The notes beneath the pieces were generated by a model. It did not search any database and was not told where the DNA came from. It saw only the letters and a program-made list of their open reading frames with translations. A stretch of 64,000 nucleotides of DNA from RGIG4034 sp045576455 (GTDB lineage: Bacteria; Bacillota; Clostridia; Lachnospirales; Lachnospiraceae), in the NCBI GenBank assembly GCA_045576455.1, contig JAZNGM010000005.1:1-64000 (forward strand), in the 5' to 3' direction. Shown here one piece after another: positions 43,264-52,617 of this stretch. The position numbers and the translations under genes were made by a program. Every line of letters starts with the position of its first letter. Position 1 is the stretch's first letter.

Positions 43264-45555
43264 ATGAACAAAATGTTACTTACAGTAGGAAAGAAAATAG
43301 GGACAGTTATCAGTGTCTTACTGATAGCGGTGCTTTTGGTTTCAGGATGTGGCAGCAAGAAAACGGGAATGAATACACATACTTCCGGAACAGGAGAAAC
43401 GGAATGGAAAAAGACAGGATTTGTTAAAAAGGATATTCCGATGGAACAGGAACTGCAAATGGAGACACCGTTTTATATAAAAAGGGTATCTGATATGCAG
43501 GATTATGAGCCGGATTTTGATTACGATTCGTTCACAAAAACAAGCAGCTATTTTAAAGACACATATTACACTATATATAATTACATATGCAGTGAGGGAC
43601 AAAATTTTGTCCTTGAAAAACGCAAATCGGATATGGAAGAAACTGTAACCCAAAATCTGTTCGCAAACGAAACGGAACCTTTGTCAGGACATATTGTTGC
43701 AATGGATGTGATAAAAGAGAATGACATTGCACTATTATTTGTGGATGCGACAGAAGGCTATTATTATATCCGACTTGATGCGGAAGGAAATATTATATCA
43801 ATAATAGATGTAACAAAATCATACCAAAAAGAAGGAATATCAAAAGATGCTCTTTCCCAAGGAGCATGGTATAGCGATGCAGAGGGCTTGACTTATCTTT
43901 TCACAGAGGACAGACAGGGGGTCAGGGTATTTAACGCAGAAGGTACAATGCTTATAAATAAAGATTTTTCAGATGGGTCAATTTCCCCATTGACAACTGC
44001 ATTCCATATGCCGGATGGAAGCCTGATTCTCGTGCAGGCACAGAGTAGAAGTTTGAACTCGACACTTATGTGGTTTGAAGCAGATAAGAAGACATTTAAG
44101 ACGCTTGCGACACTGCCCGGTGTATCTATAAAGCAAATTGATGTCCAAAATGATGGCTTCATATATTATTCAGCGGAAGGAAAGCTGATTAAGTGGGATT
44201 ATAGTACAGGAGAATGTAATGTACTGTTTAACTGTTCTGTAAATGATATTGATGTTTCAAAAGCACGCCATGTTTCTGTGACAGATAACGGTGAGATTAT
44301 ACTCTATACGCAAGGTGAGGATGCCGTTACAATGTATGCATTATCGGATGAGGAAATTAAGACGAATAATGTAATAACGATGGTTCCGTTTAGTAGTGAC
44401 TTATTTATTACGACTGCTGTAAATAAGTATAATGGTCAACACCGTGAACTGCCGATAAAAACTGTAACGGATACGGATTGGACACGCGTTATGGCTGAAA
44501 TTGTAGCCGGAAGAGGACCGGATATCATGGTTTTTTCAGAACGTTATGATGATGAGTATTATGCACTTTGCGAAAAAGGTGCACTGGAAGATTTAACAGG
44601 CTATATATCAGAGGATATTTTAGCACAGATTTTTCCCGGAATTATTGAAACAGGTACTTATGAAGGTAAATTAGTAGGTATAGTACCGTCTATGAGTGCG
44701 AGTGTAATGGTGACTTCCAAAGAAGTATGGGATAAGCCAACCTGGGATTTTGATGATATCAAGCAGATTTTAGAGAATAACGAAGAAATCGAGGGTATGT
44801 TTATCTCATCGATGAATTATCTTAGTGCAAATAATAATTTATGGTATATGATGCAACATATCAATACGTCACCGTTTTTGGATATGAAGAATAATAAGTG
44901 CTATTTTGATTCCAAGGAGTATAAAGACTTGCTTGAAATGTGTAAAAAATATGGAGTAAATAGGCTTCTGGAAGAGGGATGGGAAGAAGTACAATGGATT
45001 AAAGAAGGAAGAGCGTTAGCAATAGAAGTTCAACCATACAGTATGTATGACGGATTTATGGACATAAAGAAACAATACGGAGATAGTGTTCAGTTTGTAG
45101 GATATCCGGGGCAGGAAGGTTATACGGGACATGTTGGTGGAATGCGCATAGTGGTTAATAAAAATAGTAAATATAAGGAAGAAATAAAGGGATTTCTTGA
45201 ATATATACTTTCTGAGGAATATCAGCATGATTATGTACCCACAAGTGTGCGGGAGGATGTAGTGCGTTCACGTATCGTGATTGATGAATATTCAGGTGGT
45301 TGGGTATATCAATGTGGTTTTGGTGAAATGCGTGCTGTTATCGGTTTTGATAGACCGGATGGAACCTCTTATGAAGAAGAATACATTTCTGTGTTAAGAA
45401 ATTTGGGACCTGCTGATGAGAATATAGACAGGACGGTATGGTTCAATATGATGAGTGAATCTGACAGATATTTTGAAGAGGACGAGGATATCGACGAAGT
45501 AACGCGGTATATACAACGGGTCACACAGCTATATTTAGACGAAATAAAAGATTAA
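43264..45555 (+). CDS. Large lipoprotein: beta-rich N-terminal domain plus ABC solute-binding domain
   Basis: This 763-aa protein has a lipoprotein signal (VLLVSGC, lipidated Cys29). Residues about 100-365 read like a beta-propeller-type region with repeated short strands, and about 375-763 form an extracellular solute-binding domain (RGPDIMVFSERYDDEYYAL, WDKPTWDFDDIKQILE, GYPGQEGYTGHVGG). Solute-binding proteins are normally 400-560 aa, so this is an extended form. No permease or ATPase gene is adjacent. ATG 43264 follows GGAGGAG. It could serve a distant importer or act as a sensor. Confidence 0.8.
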   Translation: MNKMLLTVGKKIGTVISVLLIAVLLVSGCGSKKTGMNTHTSGTGETEWKKTGFVKKDIPMEQELQMETPFYIKRVSDMQDYEPDFDYDSFTKTSSYFKDTYYTIYNYICSEGQNFVLEKRKSDMEETVTQNLFANETEPLSGHIVAMDVIKENDIALLFVDATEGYYYIRLDAEGNIISIIDVTKSYQKEGISKDALSQGAWYSDAEGLTYLFTEDRQGVRVFNAEGTMLINKDFSDGSISPLTTAFHMPDGSLILVQAQSRSLNSTLMWFEADKKTFKTLATLPGVSIKQIDVQNDGFIYYSAEGKLIKWDYSTGECNVLFNCSVNDIDVSKARHVSVTDNGEIILYTQGEDAVTMYALSDEEIKTNNVITMVPFSSDLFITTAVNKYNGQHRELPIKTVTDTDWTRVMAEIVAGRGPDIMVFSERYDDEYYALCEKGALEDLTGYISEDILAQIFPGIIETGTYEGKLVGIVPSMSASVMVTSKEVWDKPTWDFDDIKQILENNEEIEGMFISSMNYLSANNNLWYMMQHINTSPFLDMKNNKCYFDSKEYKDLLEMCKKYGVNRLLEEGWEEVQWIKEGRALAIEVQPYSMYDGFMDIKKQYGDSVQFVGYPGQEGYTGHVGGMRIVVNKNSKYKEEIKGFLEYILSEEYQHDYVPTSVREDVVRSRIVIDEYSGGWVYQCGFGEMRAVIGFDRPDGTSYEEEYISVLRNLGPADENIDRTVWFNMMSESDRYFEEDEDIDEVTRYIQRVTQLYLDEIKD

Positions 45556-45560
45556 AACAA

Positions 45561-45590
45561 GAGGGTATCCCAATCGGATACCCTCATTTT
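45561..45590. terminator. Two-way terminator between the lipoprotein and the ABC exporter gene
   Basis: GAGGGTATCC (45561-45570) pairs perfectly with GGATACCCTC (45576-45585) around CAATC. ATTTTATT follows on the plus strand and TTGTTTTAAT on the minus strand, so it can end both convergent genes. Confidence 0.82.
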
Positions 45591-45608
45591 ATTAATTATT
45601 AAGTGGCG

Positions 45609-47345
45609 TTATTCATTGGTTTCTTCCTGCGCCAGCTGCATTTTGTAATAAAATCCTTTTTTATCAAGTAATTCCTGATGCGTTCCGCGTTCAACAATTT
45701 CCCCTTCGTGTATAACCAGAATGAGGTCTGCTTCGCGTATAGTGGATAAGCGGTGCGCAATGGCTATTATGGTACGTTTTCCGGCGATATTATTGATGGC
45801 CTTTTGTATCTGTTTTTCAGTCTGTACGTCAACGGAAGCAGTTGCTTCATCCAGAATAATAATCGGCGATTTCCGTAAAATAGCACGGGCTATGGCAACG
45901 CGTTGTTTTTGACCACCCGATAATCTGAGTCCGCGTTCTCCTACTTTTGTTTCATACTGTTCCGGCATATGTAAAATGTCTTCGTGAATGTTTGCGGCTT
46001 TTGCGGCTTCTTTTATTTCTTCATAAGTTGCGTCCGGTCTTGCATAACCGATATTTTCAGCAATCGTGCCGTTAAACAGGAAGGTGTCCTGCAAAACGGG
46101 AGAAATGTTTTGTCTGAGACTTTCCAGCGTTACGTCTTTTATATTTTTCCCGTCAATTAATATTTTCCCGTTGATGGGGTCATAAAATCTTCCCAGTAAC
46201 TGTGTCAGGGTTGTTTTTCCTACGCCGGTAGGTCCGACAAGGGCAACCATCATACCCGGCTTTGCTTCAAAGGAAATATTTTTGAGAACCGGTATTTTGT
46301 TGCTGTAATGGAAATCTACCTTTTCAAAAGAAATAGCGCCTTCTACATCTCCTATATCAACCGCGTCCGGTGCATTTTGTATGGCAGATGGCGTATCAAG
46401 CACCAGTGCAACTCGTTCGGCACCGGCGAGGGCCTGCTGAAGGCTCTCCAAAAGATTGGCAAGCCCGGATACCGGTCCGTAGAAAAGGGAAAGGTATAAA
46501 ACAAAAGCAACAATATCTGCAATGGTAATCTGATTGTGCATGCTTAAGTAGCCGCCGAAAAATACTACAAGTACCGTACCGATGGAAGATAAAAACTCAA
46601 CACTCGGATGGAAAGCTGCACTTGCCCGCAAGGCTCTTAGCATGGCAGAAACCTGACGGGTATTTTTCTCATTAACACGTCCGCGTTCATATTCCTCCTG
46701 CCCAAAGGACTGGATTTCATGAAGACCTGAAAGATTGTCCTGAAGTTGGGCATTCAGTTCGCCCATGCATTTTTGGGATTCCTTAAAGAAGGGCTGTACT
46801 TTTTTTGCAAAAACAACACCGGAAAGCAGGATAAAAGGAATCGGAAAGCAGGTAATAAGGGCAAGCTTCCAGTTAATGGAAAGCAGTATGATAAGGACGC
46901 CTAAAAAGGTGACCAGATTTGTAATAATGTCCGGTATCATGTGGGCGTACAGAAGTTCAAAATCACGTGTATCATTTACGACACGGCTCATCAAATCGCC
47001 GGTCTGCTTATCGTGGAAAAATGAAAGGTCAAGATGTTGTAACTTGTTATACATACGGTCACGTAAGTCACCCACAAGATGCCAGGCTGCTTTGTGTGCA
47101 AGGTAATTGCTTAAGAAACGGAAAAGTATACGTAAAAGATAGAGCCCGAGCAGTATAACCGTGAGTTTTATAATGACGGAGAAGGAAGATTTTTCTAATC
47201 CTTTTTCAACCACACTTGTCATAGTGGACAATACCTTTGGCGCGGTAAGATTAATTGCCGTAAGACTCAAGGTTGATAAAATGGCAATCACGTAAAGCAT
47301 TTTATAACGGGTTGCTTCTTTGGTAAGCTTCCATAGCATTTTCAT
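45609..47345 (-). CDS. ABC transporter, fused permease-ATPase (MsbA/LmrA type)
   Basis: This 578-aa half-transporter has six membrane helices (about 15-310, with LMSRVVNDTRDFE in the first cytoplasmic region) and a nucleotide-binding domain with Walker A VGPTGVGKTTL, signature LSGGQKQRVAIARAIL and Walker B IIILDEATASVD. It works as a homodimer, or with a partner gene not present here, exporting lipids, drugs or peptides. I start it at ATG 47345 with AGGAG eight bases upstream; the 35 codons upstream in frame lack a ribosome binding site. It is divergent from the amidase gene at 47465. Confidence 0.9.
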   Translation of the reverse strand: MKMLWKLTKEATRYKMLYVIAILSTLSLTAINLTAPKVLSTMTSVVEKGLEKSSFSVIIKLTVILLGLYLLRILFRFLSNYLAHKAAWHLVGDLRDRMYNKLQHLDLSFFHDKQTGDLMSRVVNDTRDFELLYAHMIPDIITNLVTFLGVLIILLSINWKLALITCFPIPFILLSGVVFAKKVQPFFKESQKCMGELNAQLQDNLSGLHEIQSFGQEEYERGRVNEKNTRQVSAMLRALRASAAFHPSVEFLSSIGTVLVVFFGGYLSMHNQITIADIVAFVLYLSLFYGPVSGLANLLESLQQALAGAERVALVLDTPSAIQNAPDAVDIGDVEGAISFEKVDFHYSNKIPVLKNISFEAKPGMMVALVGPTGVGKTTLTQLLGRFYDPINGKILIDGKNIKDVTLESLRQNISPVLQDTFLFNGTIAENIGYARPDATYEEIKEAAKAANIHEDILHMPEQYETKVGERGLRLSGGQKQRVAIARAILRKSPIIILDEATASVDVQTEKQIQKAINNIAGKRTIIAIAHRLSTIREADLILVIHEGEIVERGTHQELLDKKGFYYKMQLAQEETNE

Positions 47346-47464
47346 TTTTTTACGCTCCTTTGTAAATGATAATCCTATACTAGCAAATGGAATATTTTGT
47401 TGTAAATGGGTTAAATTGTTCTTATGAAAGATAAAATTTGCAGAAGTCATGGAGGGAAATGAAA

Positions 47465-48487
47465 ATGTGTACGGCTATAACTTTTAAATCGGGCGACAAC
47501 TATTTTGGAAGGAATCTTGATCTTGAGTATTCATATAAGGAAGCGGTGACAATAACACCAAGAAAGTATACGTTTCGTTTTTTAAACAAACCGTCTGTTT
47601 CTTCGCACTATGCCATGATAGGGATGGCTTATGTGGTAAAAGAATACCCGCTTTATTATGATGCAACAAACGAGTTGGGGTTAAGCATGGCAGGACTCAG
47701 TTTTCAGGGATATGCATCCTATAAATTACCCGATGAAAAAAAAGATAATATTGCAGTTCATGAATTTATCCCGTGGGTGCTGGGGCAATGCGCCACCGTG
47801 GGTGAGGCGAAAGTCCTGTTACAAAGAGTAAATCTTGTTGCGGAAGATTTCCGTGAGGATTTGCCGACACAGCCTTTGCATTGGATTATAGCGGATAAGC
47901 TTTCTTCCATAACGGTAGAGTGCACTTTAGACGGAATGAAAATATATGATAATCCGGTAGGCGTACTTACCAATAATCCGACTTTTGATTATCATATGAC
48001 AAATCTTTTGAATTATGTAAACCTAACGGGTGAAGAACCGGATAATGATTTTATTAGTGGGCTAGATTTAAAACCATACAGCAGGGGGATGGGAGCTATA
48101 GGTCTTCCCGGCGATTATTCGTCAGCCTCGCGTTTTGTAAAAGCGGCTTTTGTGCTACACAATTCTGTGGTTGATAATTCTTTGGTTGACGTTTCGGCGA
48201 CGAAGCATTTTGAAACAGAAGGGTCTGCGGCCGTAAGCCAGTTTTTTCATATTCTGGATTCGGTGGCACAGCCCAGGGGTGCGGTGCGTCTTAGGGATGG
48301 CAAATACGTTATAACCGTATATAGCTCCTGTTGTAATACCGACCAAGGGATATATTATTATAAAACATATAATAACAGTACAATCATGGCAGTAGATATG
48401 TATGCGGAAAATATAGATGGGAATACCCTTGTGAGTTATCCGCTTTTTGGGATGGAAGATAAAGCCCGGTTTGAACGGGTGAATTAG
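47465..48487 (+). CDS. Choloylglycine hydrolase family linear amide hydrolase (bile salt hydrolase/penicillin V acylase-like)
   Basis: This 340-aa Ntn-hydrolase must start at ATG 47465 so that Cys2 (MCTAITF) becomes the N-terminal nucleophile. GGAGGG lies eight bases upstream, fitting better than ATG 47459. Family residues are visible: R16 and D19 in GRNLDLEY, the NELGLSMAGLSF strand, Asn in TNNPTFDYHM and Arg in SASRFVK. The canonical bile-salt-hydrolase Asn in AGLNF is Ser here. Such enzymes split the amide of conjugated bile acids or N-acyl compounds such as penicillin V and acyl-homoserine lactones. The substrate is uncertain. Confidence 0.86.
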   Translation: MCTAITFKSGDNYFGRNLDLEYSYKEAVTITPRKYTFRFLNKPSVSSHYAMIGMAYVVKEYPLYYDATNELGLSMAGLSFQGYASYKLPDEKKDNIAVHEFIPWVLGQCATVGEAKVLLQRVNLVAEDFREDLPTQPLHWIIADKLSSITVECTLDGMKIYDNPVGVLTNNPTFDYHMTNLLNYVNLTGEEPDNDFISGLDLKPYSRGMGAIGLPGDYSSASRFVKAAFVLHNSVVDNSLVDVSATKHFETEGSAAVSQFFHILDSVAQPRGAVRLRDGKYVITVYSSCCNTDQGIYYYKTYNNSTIMAVDMYAENIDGNTLVSYPLFGMEDKARFERVN

Positions 48488-48523
48488 TACGTTTTTCTTT
48501 GGGTTAAGTTAAAAAATAAAAAG

Positions 48524-48565
48524 CACGCAAGGCATATCATTTACTTTACATGTCTTGCGTGTTTT
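48524..48565. terminator. Terminator between the amidase and the alcohol dehydrogenase genes
   Basis: CACGCAAGGC (48524-48533) pairs with GTCTTGCGTG (48552-48561) with one wobble pair and an 18-base loop, followed by TTTT. The reverse strand has a T-rich flank too, so it may serve both convergent genes. Confidence 0.72.
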
Positions 48566-48591
48566 CTTGCAATTTGCGATATTATAACCTC

Positions 48592-49767
48592 TTATAACAT
48601 AAGTTCATAAATCTTAGTTACATCTTCTTCGTGAAGAGGAACGAATCCGCCAACGCTGCCGCCTCTGCCGTCTCCGAAGCAAGCTGTTTTTGCCATCTTA
48701 GGAATATCCTCAGCCTTAGCCCCTAATTCTTCAAAGTTACCCGGTAAACCAAGTGATTTAAAGAATGTACGTAATGCCATAATGCCGGCTTTTGCCGTGA
48801 TTTCAGGATGCTCAAAATCCATCTGGCAACCCCAGACTCTTGTGGCAAGCTGTGCAAAGCGTAATACGTTGTGATTCATTGTATAAGTCATCCATGCAGG
48901 GAAGACAACGGCGAGTCCGGCACCATGTGTACAGTCGTAAAGGGCAGAGAGTTCATGTTCAATGTCGTGACTTGCCCAGTCCTGACCTCTGCCGACACCA
49001 CAGCTGTTGTTGTGTGCCATCATACCTGCCCACATAATGTTAGCCCGTGCCTGATAATCGTTAGGATCGGCGATTACCTTTGGCGCTTCATGAATCATGG
49101 TAAGCAATAATCCTTCAATCATACGGTCTGTTACTTCAACATCTTTGGTATTGGTAAAGTAACGTTCAAAAAGATGAGCCATAATATCTGCTACACCGGA
49201 TGCCGTCTGATAAGGCGGCAGTGTCTGTGTGAGTGCCGGATTTAATATAGAGAATTTAGGACGGAAGCCTTCACCGGAAGCACCGCGCTTAAACATTCCT
49301 TCCTCCTTGGTAATAACGGAGTCGGGACTTCCCTCACTGCCTGCAGCGGCGATAGTGAGAATAGTTCCGATAGGGAGTGCATTAACCACCGGTTTTCCCT
49401 GATAGTAATCCCAGAAGTCACCGTCATATACGGCACCTGCCGCAATGGCCTTTGCAGAGTCTATGGTACTTCCGCCACCAACGGCAAGCACAAAATCCAC
49501 GTTCTCTTTTTTGCACAAAGCGATACCTTCGTATACAAGACCGCTTCTCGGGTTCGGCATTACACCACCTAATTCAACATAGGCGATAGCTTCACTATCA
49601 AGTGATTTTTTTACCCGGTCAAGAAGTCCTGAACGTATAACACTTCCTCCGCCATAATGAATCAACACTTTTGAGCCACCGAAGCGCTTAACGTATTGAG
49701 CCGTGTTATTTTCCTGATCCTTACCAAACACAAAGTAGGTTGGACTCCAAAATGTAAAATTTTCCAT
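48592..49767 (-). CDS. Iron-containing alcohol dehydrogenase (NADPH butanol dehydrogenase type)
   Basis: This 391-aa group III alcohol dehydrogenase has the NAD(P)-binding GGGSTIDSAKAIAAG and metal-binding VADIMAHLFERYF and HDIEHELSALYDCTHGAG (Asp/His/His/His ligands). The opening FTFWSPTYFVFGK matches the YqhD/BdhA group, cytoplasmic enzymes that reduce aldehydes to alcohols during fermentation. GGAGGG precedes the ATG. It stands alone in a 1.4-kb space between terminators and the divergent gene at 50020. Confidence 0.9.
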   Translation of the reverse strand: MENFTFWSPTYFVFGKDQENNTAQYVKRFGGSKVLIHYGGGSVIRSGLLDRVKKSLDSEAIAYVELGGVMPNPRSGLVYEGIALCKKENVDFVLAVGGGSTIDSAKAIAAGAVYDGDFWDYYQGKPVVNALPIGTILTIAAAGSEGSPDSVITKEEGMFKRGASGEGFRPKFSILNPALTQTLPPYQTASGVADIMAHLFERYFTNTKDVEVTDRMIEGLLLTMIHEAPKVIADPNDYQARANIMWAGMMAHNNSCGVGRGQDWASHDIEHELSALYDCTHGAGLAVVFPAWMTYTMNHNVLRFAQLATRVWGCQMDFEHPEITAKAGIMALRTFFKSLGLPGNFEELGAKAEDIPKMAKTACFGDGRGGSVGGFVPLHEEDVTKIYELML

Positions 49768-49940
49768 GAAACCCTCCGATCCAAAACAAGTAAGTTTTGA
49801 TTAAATATTTACTTTTATTCTAAAATCTATTCTTAGTCTAAAAAGTAACATTATTATACCACATAGTAAGGCAGTGGCATAAAACTATTTTGAGTTCTTT
49901 TATGAAGATTAGTCGGTGCCGTAATTAAAGAAGGTTTAGT

Positions 49941-49969
49941 TTGAAGCATCTAATTATAAGTGGTATAAT
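49941..49969 (+). promoter_or_regulatory. Promoter for the gene at 50020
   Basis: TTGAAG (49941-49946), a 17-base spacer and a perfect TATAAT (49964-49969) form a good sigma-A promoter about 50 bases before the ATG. A minus-strand TATAAT (49853-49858) may serve the divergent alcohol dehydrogenase gene, though its -35 is weak. The rest of the 252-base gap holds nothing I recognise. Confidence 0.65.
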
Positions 49970-50019
49970 CTTGATACATATTTACGGAAAACCAATATCA
50001 GGATAAGGGGATAAAGCGC

Positions 50020-52065
50020 ATGGGATTAGAAGTAATCTATACGGCAAGAAAATTAGGGAACGAAAGTAAGGAGTATCAGCCAACCGGTTTGTTGGGTTTA
50101 CATGTCAGCGAAGCATGGGGCGGCGGCAACGGAAGTATTGATGCACCAAAACTTCTTAATATAACGATAAAAAATGAGGCTGCCACGGACTTTAGCGGTG
50201 TCGTACATATTGAGCTTGCAAAGGAGAGAAAAGAACCCCGTTTTTATTTGCCGGGATTTATGTATGGATGGAACCGCGGAGAGGCTCCGCTCAATATTAT
50301 CAGGCAATTTCCTCGTATAAGACTTGATGGCGGACCCAAGCCGGTATCTACATGGTGGATGGTGAGAGGAGATAGATTATCAAATCCCGTTGCAATTATG
50401 TATGATGACAACCGGATTACCGGGATGTATGCTGCGCCGTACTGGATAGAAAAAGATGGTGTGAAGAAACCCTATGAGGCGCAAGGCATAGGAATGGAAA
50501 AGGCATTTTACCAATATGCCGGCTATACCTGTTCCTGCGATAGAAAAATATCTGCGATAGACCGGGCAACAGCTATAGACCGGGCAACAACCACGAATAA
50601 AAAATATGCAACGGTCGGTTATACACTTGGGTATGAAAATGCGCCATGGCTGTTTGTGCAGTCTGCAAGTGTATATGACAGGGCAGAATTAACGGATGAA
50701 AACTGTTTTGTAATAAAAGTGGGTGAAAGTATAGAAGTGAATATGGTCGTGTATGACTATGAAGCAGCATCACTTACAGAAGTATACCGGATTCTGGAAA
50801 AAGAATATACCCGTTATCACCAAAGCCCAAGAACGATAGAAGGCATGTCAATCAAAAAAGCTACGGAAGAAATTGCCGGGGCTATTCAGGAAGCAGCATG
50901 GCTTCCTGAGGAAAAATGTTACTCCGGTTTTGTGTATGACAAGCCGGAAGGTTATACCTACAATAAACTGGGTTCACTTACATGGACAAACGGATTGTCG
51001 GTTGCAGTACCTATGTTACTTGCCGGCATCCGTCTTAAGGATGAAAAAATGCATTCCTGTGCACTTACATGTATACAAAACATAATGGATAATAGCTGGA
51101 ATGAAAAGTCCGGTTTCCCGTATGACGCAGTGCAGGATAATCATTGGAACTTAAAAGGATGGTGGTATGACGGCATGTACGTCGGCGGTCATAGCGGATA
51201 CCTGATGGGACAGGCAATGTACTATTTTATGAAGGCGTACTATTACGAAAAAGAATACAAAGAATGCGTGCATGAAGACTGGCTTAAAAAAGTCAGTGCC
51301 GTTATAGATAAAATGGAAAAGATTAAGAATGCGGATTATGAGTATCCGTATGTTATTTCAAAAGATACCGGAGCAGGTATTGCCTATGATTCCTTTGGAA
51401 GTACATGGTGTCTTGCGGCAGTTGCCTATTATTCGTGGCTTACAGGAGACAGACAATATCTTGACGGATTGCAAAAAAGCGAACAGCATTATTATGATGC
51501 GTATGTTGCGAAAGTGGAGTGCTACGGTGGCCCGCTTGACATAGATAAAGCGGTAGATTCTGAGGGAGTGTTGGCATATATACGTGCAGTTCGTTATTTG
51601 CATGAAATAACGCAGGACGAAAAATATCTTGTTCATATGAAAGATGCCATTTCTTATGAATGTTCCTTTAAGTTTGCATACAATTCACCGGTTAAGGTAT
51701 TGCCGTTAAGTCAGATTGGCTGGTCCAGTAGTGGTGGTAGTGTAACATCTACCGCAAATCCGCATATTCATCCAATGTCAAGTACTATTGTAGATGAATT
51801 GCGGTATTATGTAAACCAAACAAAGGACCAATATGTCAGGGACCGAATGCTTGACACGGTTATGTGGGGCTGCCAGACCTACAACACTTACGACAAGGAA
51901 TACGGCTATGGTAAAAAAGGCTGGATGTCGGAACGCTTCTGTTACAGTCAGGGACTAGTAGTGGAAAAATATCCTGACGGCACACCGGCAGGAACATGGT
52001 TTGCACTTATGCCTTGGGCAGGAGCCAGCATCCTTGAAGGAATGGTGGGAGAGTGCTGGGAATAA
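50020..52065 (+). CDS. Six-hairpin-glycosidase-like protein, function unknown
   Basis: This 681-aa protein has a beta-rich N-terminal region (about 1-270, LLNITIKNEAATDFSGVVHIELA) and a helix-rich C-terminal region (about 285-680) with paired WxxD/GG motifs such as GWWYDGMYVGGHSGYLMGQA, the pattern of alpha/alpha six-hairpin glycosidases and related lyases. No signal peptide is present, so it acts in the cytoplasm. I cannot assign a family number or substrate. An 18-bp in-frame duplication (AIDRAT twice) lies in the linker. An AAGGGG precedes the ATG and a GNAT gene follows after 18 bases. Confidence 0.68.
   Translation: MGLEVIYTARKLGNESKEYQPTGLLGLHVSEAWGGGNGSIDAPKLLNITIKNEAATDFSGVVHIELAKERKEPRFYLPGFMYGWNRGEAPLNIIRQFPRIRLDGGPKPVSTWWMVRGDRLSNPVAIMYDDNRITGMYAAPYWIEKDGVKKPYEAQGIGMEKAFYQYAGYTCSCDRKISAIDRATAIDRATTTNKKYATVGYTLGYENAPWLFVQSASVYDRAELTDENCFVIKVGESIEVNMVVYDYEAASLTEVYRILEKEYTRYHQSPRTIEGMSIKKATEEIAGAIQEAAWLPEEKCYSGFVYDKPEGYTYNKLGSLTWTNGLSVAVPMLLAGIRLKDEKMHSCALTCIQNIMDNSWNEKSGFPYDAVQDNHWNLKGWWYDGMYVGGHSGYLMGQAMYYFMKAYYYEKEYKECVHEDWLKKVSAVIDKMEKIKNADYEYPYVISKDTGAGIAYDSFGSTWCLAAVAYYSWLTGDRQYLDGLQKSEQHYYDAYVAKVECYGGPLDIDKAVDSEGVLAYIRAVRYLHEITQDEKYLVHMKDAISYECSFKFAYNSPVKVLPLSQIGWSSSGGSVTSTANPHIHPMSSTIVDELRYYVNQTKDQYVRDRMLDTVMWGCQTYNTYDKEYGYGKKGWMSERFCYSQGLVVEKYPDGTPAGTWFALMPWAGASILEGMVGECWE
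50554..50589. repeat. 18-bp in-frame tandem duplication inside the gene at 50020
   Basis: GCGATAGACCGGGCAACA (50554-50571) is repeated with one change at 50572-50589, giving AIDRAT twice in the linker between the two domains. Confidence 0.8.
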
Positions 52066-52083
52066 GAACAGGATGGTACTTAT

Positions 52084-52566
52084 ATGAAAGAACAATATAG
52101 AATACGAAAAGCACAGGAAAAAGATATTCCTTACATTAATGACCTTTTGCAGCAGGTATGCCTTGTGCATCATAACGGACGCCCGGATATTTTTAAATAT
52201 GGGGCAAGAAAATATACGTACGAGCAGTTAATCGGTATAATGCATAATGAAAAGACGCCGATACTTGTGGCAGAAAATGAGCTTGGTGCGGTAGTAGGAT
52301 ATGCTTTCCTTATTTTTAAACAGGAACTTAACCATAACATCCTTACGGATATTAAATCGTTATACATTGATGATTTGTGCGTGGATGAACATTTGCGGGG
52401 ACAACATATCGGGAAAAAGCTGTATGATGCCGTAGTGGATTATGCCAAAGAACACGACTGTTACAGCATAACCTTGAACGTATGGGCACTCAATGAACCG
52501 GCAATGAAGTTCTACGAAAAATGCGGTCTAAAGCCACAGAAGACGGTTATGGAAACGATTCTGTAA
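52084..52566 (+). CDS. GNAT family N-acetyltransferase
   Basis: This 160-aa protein shows the GNAT core: IRKAQEKDIPYINDLL at the start, LYIDDLCVDEHLRGQHIGKKLYD as the acetyl-CoA pyrophosphate loop (R/Q-x-x-G-x-G/K type), and ALNEPAMKFYEKCGLKP at the end. Acceptor unknown. It is 18 bases from the gene at 50020 and probably co-transcribed. The last 18 bases with the stop are duplicated in tandem (52549-52584), leaving a second stop after the gene. Confidence 0.85.
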   Translation: MKEQYRIRKAQEKDIPYINDLLQQVCLVHHNGRPDIFKYGARKYTYEQLIGIMHNEKTPILVAENELGAVVGYAFLIFKQELNHNILTDIKSLYIDDLCVDEHLRGQHIGKKLYDAVVDYAKEHDCYSITLNVWALNEPAMKFYEKCGLKPQKTVMETIL

Positions 52567-52584
52567 ATGGAAACGATTCTGTAA
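52549..52584. repeat. Exact 18-bp tandem duplication over the GNAT stop codon
   Basis: ATGGAAACGATTCTGTAA occurs at 52549-52566 and again at 52567-52584 without change. The first copy ends the GNAT gene; the second is non-coding. It points to recent slippage. Confidence 0.85.
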
Positions 52585-52617
52585 ATGGTTCCGTGAGAAA
52601 TACTTTGGGAGGATTAT

